This document shows, in pieces, positions 60,810-64,000 of a stretch of DNA of 64,000 nucleotides. Each line of letters starts with the position of its first letter. Within the stretch, counting starts at the first letter, position 1. Position numbers and translations under genes: made by a program. This DNA comes from Bog-473 sp035551835 (lineage in GTDB: Bacteria; Actinomycetota; Acidimicrobiia; Acidimicrobiales; RAAP-2): assembly GCA_035551835.1 (NCBI GenBank), contig DASZMN010000072.1, forward strand, positions 11,231 through 75,230, written 5' to 3'. Under the pieces are notes generated by a model that was not told where the DNA came from, made no database searches, and saw only the letters and a list, made by a program, of their open reading frames with translations.

Positions 60810-60843
60810 TTAACTTGACAGTTAACTAACCGCGCGGTTAAAT
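60810..60843 (+). promoter_or_regulatory. Leaderless ArsR promoter with two dyads
   Basis: TTGACA (60815-60820), 17-base spacer, TTAAAT (60838-60843); the ATG at 60850 falls at the expected transcription start. Dyads TTAACT-TGAC-AGTTAA (60810-60825) and TAACCGCGCGGTTA (60827-60840) overlap both promoter elements, giving an autoregulatory operator for the ArsR gene. Confidence 0.8.
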
Positions 60844-60849
60844 AGCTGC

Positions 60850-61212
60850 ATGCCGACCCTGGCCGAGGAGCACCTCGACGCCGCGTTCGCCGCGCTGGCG
60901 GACCCGACCCGGCGGGCCATCGTCGGCCGGCTGGCCCGCGGCGATGCGACGGTGAGCGAGCTGGCCGCCCCGTTCGCCATGTCGCTACCGGGCATCTCCA
61001 AGCACCTCAAGGTGCTCGAGCGCAGTGGCCTCATCTCCCGGCGGCGCGCCGCGCAGTTCCGGCCCTGCCACCTCGAGGTCGATGCGCTGGACCAGACGCT
61101 CGACTGGATCACCACGCACCGGCGGATCTGGGACGAGCGTTTCGACAAGCTGGATGCGCACCTCAGCGCGGTGCAGTCCGGACGGCGCGGCGGCAAGGAC
61201 GCCGCGCGATGA
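60850..61212 (+). CDS. ArsR-family winged-helix regulator
   Basis: A 120-residue ArsR protein: ALADPTRRAIVGRLARGDAT, then the recognition helix SLPGISKHLKVLERSGLI and a wing. Metal-binding Cys are lacking, so it belongs to the metal-independent group paired with SRPBCC genes. It begins at a leaderless ATG and overlaps the SRPBCC gene (ATGA). Confidence 0.92.
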   Translation: MPTLAEEHLDAAFAALADPTRRAIVGRLARGDATVSELAAPFAMSLPGISKHLKVLERSGLISRRRAAQFRPCHLEVDALDQTLDWITTHRRIWDERFDKLDAHLSAVQSGRRGGKDAAR

Positions 61213-61688
61213 GCGCCCCCGGGCGTGAGCTGCAGTTCACCCGCGTCTTCGATGCGCCGCGCCAGCTCGTCTTCGCCTGCATGATCGACCCCGACCATCT
61301 CACGCACTTCTGGGGGCCCGCCGGCACGAGCGCGCCGCGCCAGCACATCACGGTCGACGCCCGGCCCGGTGGCGTGTTCGCCACGGTCATGGTCAACGAC
61401 CGCGACGGGAGCCGGTACCCCACCCACGCCGTCTACGACGAGGTGCGCCCACCGGAGCTTCTGTCGTGGACCGAGTCGGACTCGGGCATGCAGGTGACGA
61501 CGCAGTTCGTGGCACTGGGCCCCGACCGCACCGAGGTGCGGATCCACCAACGCTACGTCCCCGAAGCCTTCCTGACTTCCGAGGCGCAGGCCGGGTTCTT
61601 GACCTCGCTCGACCGCCTGGCCGCCCACCTCGGACGGGTCGAGCCCCGGGCCGTCGAATCCGAACCCGACCAACCACCGTCCGAGTAG
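61209..61688 (+). CDS. SRPBCC/AHSA1-family protein
   Basis: A 159-residue START-like protein. FTRVFDAPRQLVFACMIDPD, HFWGPAGTS and the end EAQAGFLTSLDRLAAHL are the Activator of Hsp90 ATPase-like family blocks. It usually binds a hydrophobic ligand and is coupled to ArsR regulators, as here. The function is unknown. Confidence 0.9.
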   Translation: MSAPGRELQFTRVFDAPRQLVFACMIDPDHLTHFWGPAGTSAPRQHITVDARPGGVFATVMVNDRDGSRYPTHAVYDEVRPPELLSWTESDSGMQVTTQFVALGPDRTEVRIHQRYVPEAFLTSEAQAGFLTSLDRLAAHLGRVEPRAVESEPDQPPSE

Positions 61689-61699
61689 GAGGAACAGCG

Positions 61700-62350
61700 A
61701 TGCCATCCGACACCCTGGTGAGCGCAGACGACGACGCACTGCGGGCCGGCGTCGCCGGCGAATACCTGGCGCTGGCCGACCTGTTGGAGGCGGCCGGGCC
61801 GCCCGTCTGGGACGCCCCGTCCCTGTGCCAGGGCTGGCGGACGAGGGAGGTCGTGGCCCACGTCACGATGCCGGTGCGCTATGCGGGACCGGCCTTCATG
61901 ACGGAACTGGAAGCGGCGGGTGGCGACTTCACCAAACTGTCGAACACGGTCGCCGCGCGCGACGGCACCCTGCCGGCCGCGCGCCTTCTTGCCGATCTGC
62001 GCTCCGCGGTGCTCCACGGCTGGCAGCCACCGGGCGGCGGGATGGACGGCGCCCTCACGCACTGCGTCATCCACGGTCTCGACATCCTCGAGTCCGTCCC
62101 CCTCGCCCGGCGTGTGCCCGACGAGCTCATCGCGCGCGTCCTGTCGATCGTGGCCGATCCGGGAGCGCCCAACCTGTTCGGCCTCGACCTCTCGGGCGTG
62201 GCGTTACGCGCCGACGACCTCGAGTGGACCTACGGGACGGGTGCGCCCCTCATCGGGCCGGCCCAGGCGCTGGCGGTGGTGGCCTGCGGACGGCTGCTGC
62301 CGGCTGGGCGCCTGCGCGGCGAGGCGGCCGCGCGCTTTACGCAGCGCTGA
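61700..62350 (+). CDS. Mycothiol/maleylpyruvate isomerase-fold protein
   Basis: A 216-residue DinB-like protein. CQGWRTREVVAHVTMPVRY and HCVIHGLDILESV provide the metal His pattern; the end is CGRLLPAGRLRGEAAARF. ATG 61700 has TAGGAGGAAC upstream. It is the third gene of the ArsR-SRPBCC unit and a cousin of the protein encoded across the ArsR promoter. Confidence 0.86.
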   Translation: MPSDTLVSADDDALRAGVAGEYLALADLLEAAGPPVWDAPSLCQGWRTREVVAHVTMPVRYAGPAFMTELEAAGGDFTKLSNTVAARDGTLPAARLLADLRSAVLHGWQPPGGGMDGALTHCVIHGLDILESVPLARRVPDELIARVLSIVADPGAPNLFGLDLSGVALRADDLEWTYGTGAPLIGPAQALAVVACGRLLPAGRLRGEAAARFTQR

Positions 62351-62367
62351 ACGCCGGCGCGGAGTGA

Positions 62368-62754
62368 CTACGCCCGATCGGCGCTGTCGCGCCAGGTCCG
62401 CCAGGCCCAGTAGCCGCCGTCGAGATCGGCGACCCGGCTGAAGCCCAGGGTGTGCAGCGACGCGGCGGCGAAGCTCGAGGCGTACCCCTCGGAGCACACG
62501 ACAACAATGGGCTGGTCGTAGTCCGTGACCTCGGGCAGGGCGTGGTCGCCCTGGAGATCGAAACGCCACTCGAGCACGTTGCGCTCGACGACGATCGCTT
62601 CGTCGAACCCGCCTTCGGCGGCTCGTTGGCTCTCGGGGCGGATGTCGACGACCAGCGCGCCCTCGGCGCGCCACCGTTCGAACTCCTCCGGATCAACGCG
62701 ATCGATATGGCGGCGCGCCGCAGCGAGGAGCTGCTCGACCGAGCGCTCCGTCAC
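62368..62754 (-). CDS. Rhodanese-like sulfurtransferase
   Basis: A 128-residue single-domain rhodanese. VVDIRPESQRAAEGG and active-site Cys87 in VVVCSEGYASS; DLDGGYWAWRTW is the closing signature. GTG 62754 overlaps the stop of cysteine dioxygenase, so sulfane-sulfur handling is linked to cysteine oxidation. Confidence 0.9.
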   Translation of the reverse strand: MTERSVEQLLAAARRHIDRVDPEEFERWRAEGALVVDIRPESQRAAEGGFDEAIVVERNVLEWRFDLQGDHALPEVTDYDQPIVVVCSEGYASSFAAASLHTLGFSRVADLDGGYWAWRTWRDSADRA

Positions 62755-63338
62755 GGTGCGACGAGGCGCAGTCCCCGCCGGTCGTCCCGTACCACCCGGC
62801 CGGGCTCGTCGTCGTGCCGGGAACCCCATTGGTCCTGGCGCGGCAAAAGCCGCCCTTCGAAGCAGTCGTAATAGGTCATGGAGGTGAGGGACGGGCTGTA
62901 GACGTGGAGGCTCAGCGCGTACGGGGACGACTCATTCCGCACATCGTGGACGTGACCCGCGCCGAAGGCAAGCGTGACCCCGGCGTGGAGCTCCCGACGA
63001 GCGAAGGTCATTCGGCCGGCGTCGTCGCGCCAGGGAGTCGTCTCCACGAGTGAGCCGGTGATGACGTGCAGCGCGCCCTGCGAGCCGCCATGGTCGTGCA
63101 GGTCGACGGTGCCCCCACCGGGCCAGGCAATGAGCCAGGCGTCGAAGTCCGGGGTCTGGGCGACGAGCCTCCAGGCGCGCTCGGGCACATCGAGCGCGCC
63201 CGGCCACTGCACAACCGCACCGAGGCGGCGCGCCACCGCGGCGGGATCGACAGGGCGACCCGGCCGCCCGCGCCTGGCCGCAGGACCGGGACCGCCCCGA
63301 CCCTCAGTGGCGGCGGATCCGTGGCTCGATTGCTGCAT
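62751..63338 (-). CDS. Cysteine dioxygenase type I
   Basis: A 195-residue cupin. Iron ligands H81 and H83 in DLHDHGGSQG and H131 in HVHDV, with SLHVYSP following, match bacterial CDO; it lacks the mammalian Cys-Tyr crosslink partner by the Gly after H83. It oxidises cysteine to cysteine sulfinate. ATG 63338 coincides with the expected start of transcription (leaderless), so it is preferred to GTG 63365. Confidence 0.9.
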   Translation of the reverse strand: MQQSSHGSAATEGRGGPGPAARRGRPGRPVDPAAVARRLGAVVQWPGALDVPERAWRLVAQTPDFDAWLIAWPGGGTVDLHDHGGSQGALHVITGSLVETTPWRDDAGRMTFARRELHAGVTLAFGAGHVHDVRNESSPYALSLHVYSPSLTSMTYYDCFEGRLLPRQDQWGSRHDDEPGRVVRDDRRGLRLVAP

Positions 63339-63344
63339 CCAAGG

Positions 63345-63373
63345 ACGGTACCGAAGAAATCCCACTAAGTCAA
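63345..63373 (-). promoter_or_regulatory. Candidate leaderless promoter of cysteine dioxygenase
   Basis: On the minus strand TTGACT (63373-63368), 17-base spacer and TACCGT (63350-63345) place the transcription start at the ATG 63338. The -10 is only moderately conserved. Confidence 0.5.
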
Positions 63374-63522
63374 TCGGATTTCAATGATTTACCACAGCCG
63401 AGGCCGTCCTTCAGCTGACCCTCAGGCATTCATCTTGCGATCACCCGGTGATCATCGGCTTTTCAACGCGGTGCTTTACCGTCCATCGCGATCGCTCAGG
63501 TAGCTCAGTAGGAGGTCGCGAC

Positions 63523-64000
63523 GTGTCCCCGTTCTCCCCACGGTTCGTCGGCGCCATGGCCGCCACCGGACTGGCCGCCCTCGCGGTTGCCGCGTTACCC
63601 GCCGCGGCCTCGGCCGCCCCGTCGACGAGTACGACGGGGCACCCCGCACTCACTGCGTTGACGATCCTGTCGGGGACGAGCCTGCAGCACACCTACGCGG
63701 TCAGTGGTACCGACACCACGGCGACAGCGCCGCTGAGCAGTCCCGACGACCACCGTCGTCCGGCACTACGCCTACAGCGAACCACTACCCCACAACGGTG
63801 GCACCGATGCCATCTCGGTCCTCGGGGAGAAGATCCTCATCAGTGCGTCGGCACCGGGCGCCACCGGGGACCTTCCGGCGCCACAACCCACCTTCCCGGC
63901 CGTCTACTCCGTGACGCTCGAGCCTGCGACGTCGGTGGCCTCCGTGTCCCCGTACTTTGACGACGAGGACGCCGCCACCGTGGCCAACACAGGCTCGGGG
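63523..64000 (+). pseudogene. Exported protein disrupted by a frameshift, cut by window end
   Basis: GTG 63523, after a strong AGGAGGT (63510-63516), begins a signal peptide (MAATGLAALAVAALPAAASA) and a Thr/Ser-rich mature start that is coherent to about 63740. Coherent coding sequence then continues in the next frame (TVVRHYAYSEPLPHNGGTDA, open to base 64000, beginning after a TGA at 63734-63736). A one-base insertion or two-base loss near the CCC at 63742-63744 would explain it: a real pseudogene or a sequence error. The family of the exported protein is not recognised. Confidence 0.65.

Noticed and set aside
1..64000. Mobile element, CRISPR, tRNA or rRNA content
   Set aside because: I found no transposase, integrase, phage gene, evenly spaced repeats, or tRNA-like or rRNA sequence; the short tandem repeats are non-coding arrays of 5-11 bases.

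Overview
The window is uniformly GC-rich (roughly 65-70% by eye), has frequent GTG/TTG starts and many 4-base gene overlaps (ATGA/GTGA). It carries resuscitation-promoting-factor-like secreted proteins, a DipZ-type CcdA-thioredoxin fusion, a PqqD/HPr-kinase cassette and an LAxTG wall-anchor protein. Together these point to an actinobacterial chromosome, possibly of the Acidimicrobiia type; the species cannot be named from sequence alone. I saw no rRNA, tRNA, CRISPR array, insertion sequence or phage gene.

Layout. 0-12 kb is mixed core and accessory content: an ABC exporter, a GH1 beta-glucosidase, an alpha/beta hydrolase, DipZ, CsbD, an acyl-CoA ligase, a tandem pair of Rpf-like secreted proteins downstream of a perfect CRP-type palindrome, an epoxide-hydrolase-like protein, a nucleosidase, and the scar of a deleted kdp potassium-ATPase operon (kdpF, the first codons of kdpA, then the USP end of kdpD).

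13-41 kb is the centrepiece, a nitrogen-scavenging island for guanidino and ureido compounds. It holds three ureohydrolases, a nitrilase-family amidase, and a full guanidine carboxylase route (two DUF1989 carboxyguanidine deiminase subunits, biotin-dependent carboxylase, allophanate hydrolase) with a divergent TetR regulator and a palindromic operator. It also holds an isochorismatase-family amidase and a peptide-type substrate-binding protein. A ykkC-family (guanidine-I-like) riboswitch with its terminator then precedes a long operon: GlnT-like gamma-glutamyl ligase, creatininase-family amidohydrolase, PuuD-like class I amidotransferase hydrolase, fused Dpp-type ATPases, two permeases, a ureohydrolase, a Rieske oxygenase, an unknown protein and a metallo-beta-lactamase-fold hydrolase. 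An M20 amidohydrolase and an allantoinase lie convergent to it. The working model is import of a substituted guanidine or cyclic derivative, processing through gamma-glutamylated and/or oxidised intermediates, release of guanidine or urea, and mineralisation through carboxyguanidine and allophanate to ammonia and CO2.

41-51 kb holds a nitroreductase, a TIM-barrel amidohydrolase coupled to glucose-6-phosphate dehydrogenase, a BVMO-like monooxygenase operon, an SDR, and a TetR/MFS efflux pair with an operator lying inside a near-consensus promoter.

51-60 kb is a minus-strand run: a Tat/LAxTG surface protein, HPr-kinase-like and PqqD-like proteins, two PhyH-type oxygenases, an acetyltransferase, an enoyl-CoA hydratase, and a P450 with its ferredoxin. 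A divergent nucleotidyltransferase-like gene completes the HPrK/PqqD/NTP-transferase trio. 60-64 kb holds an ArsR-SRPBCC-mycothiol-type operon with a leaderless promoter, cysteine dioxygenase with rhodanese, and the start of an exported protein broken by a frameshift at the window edge.
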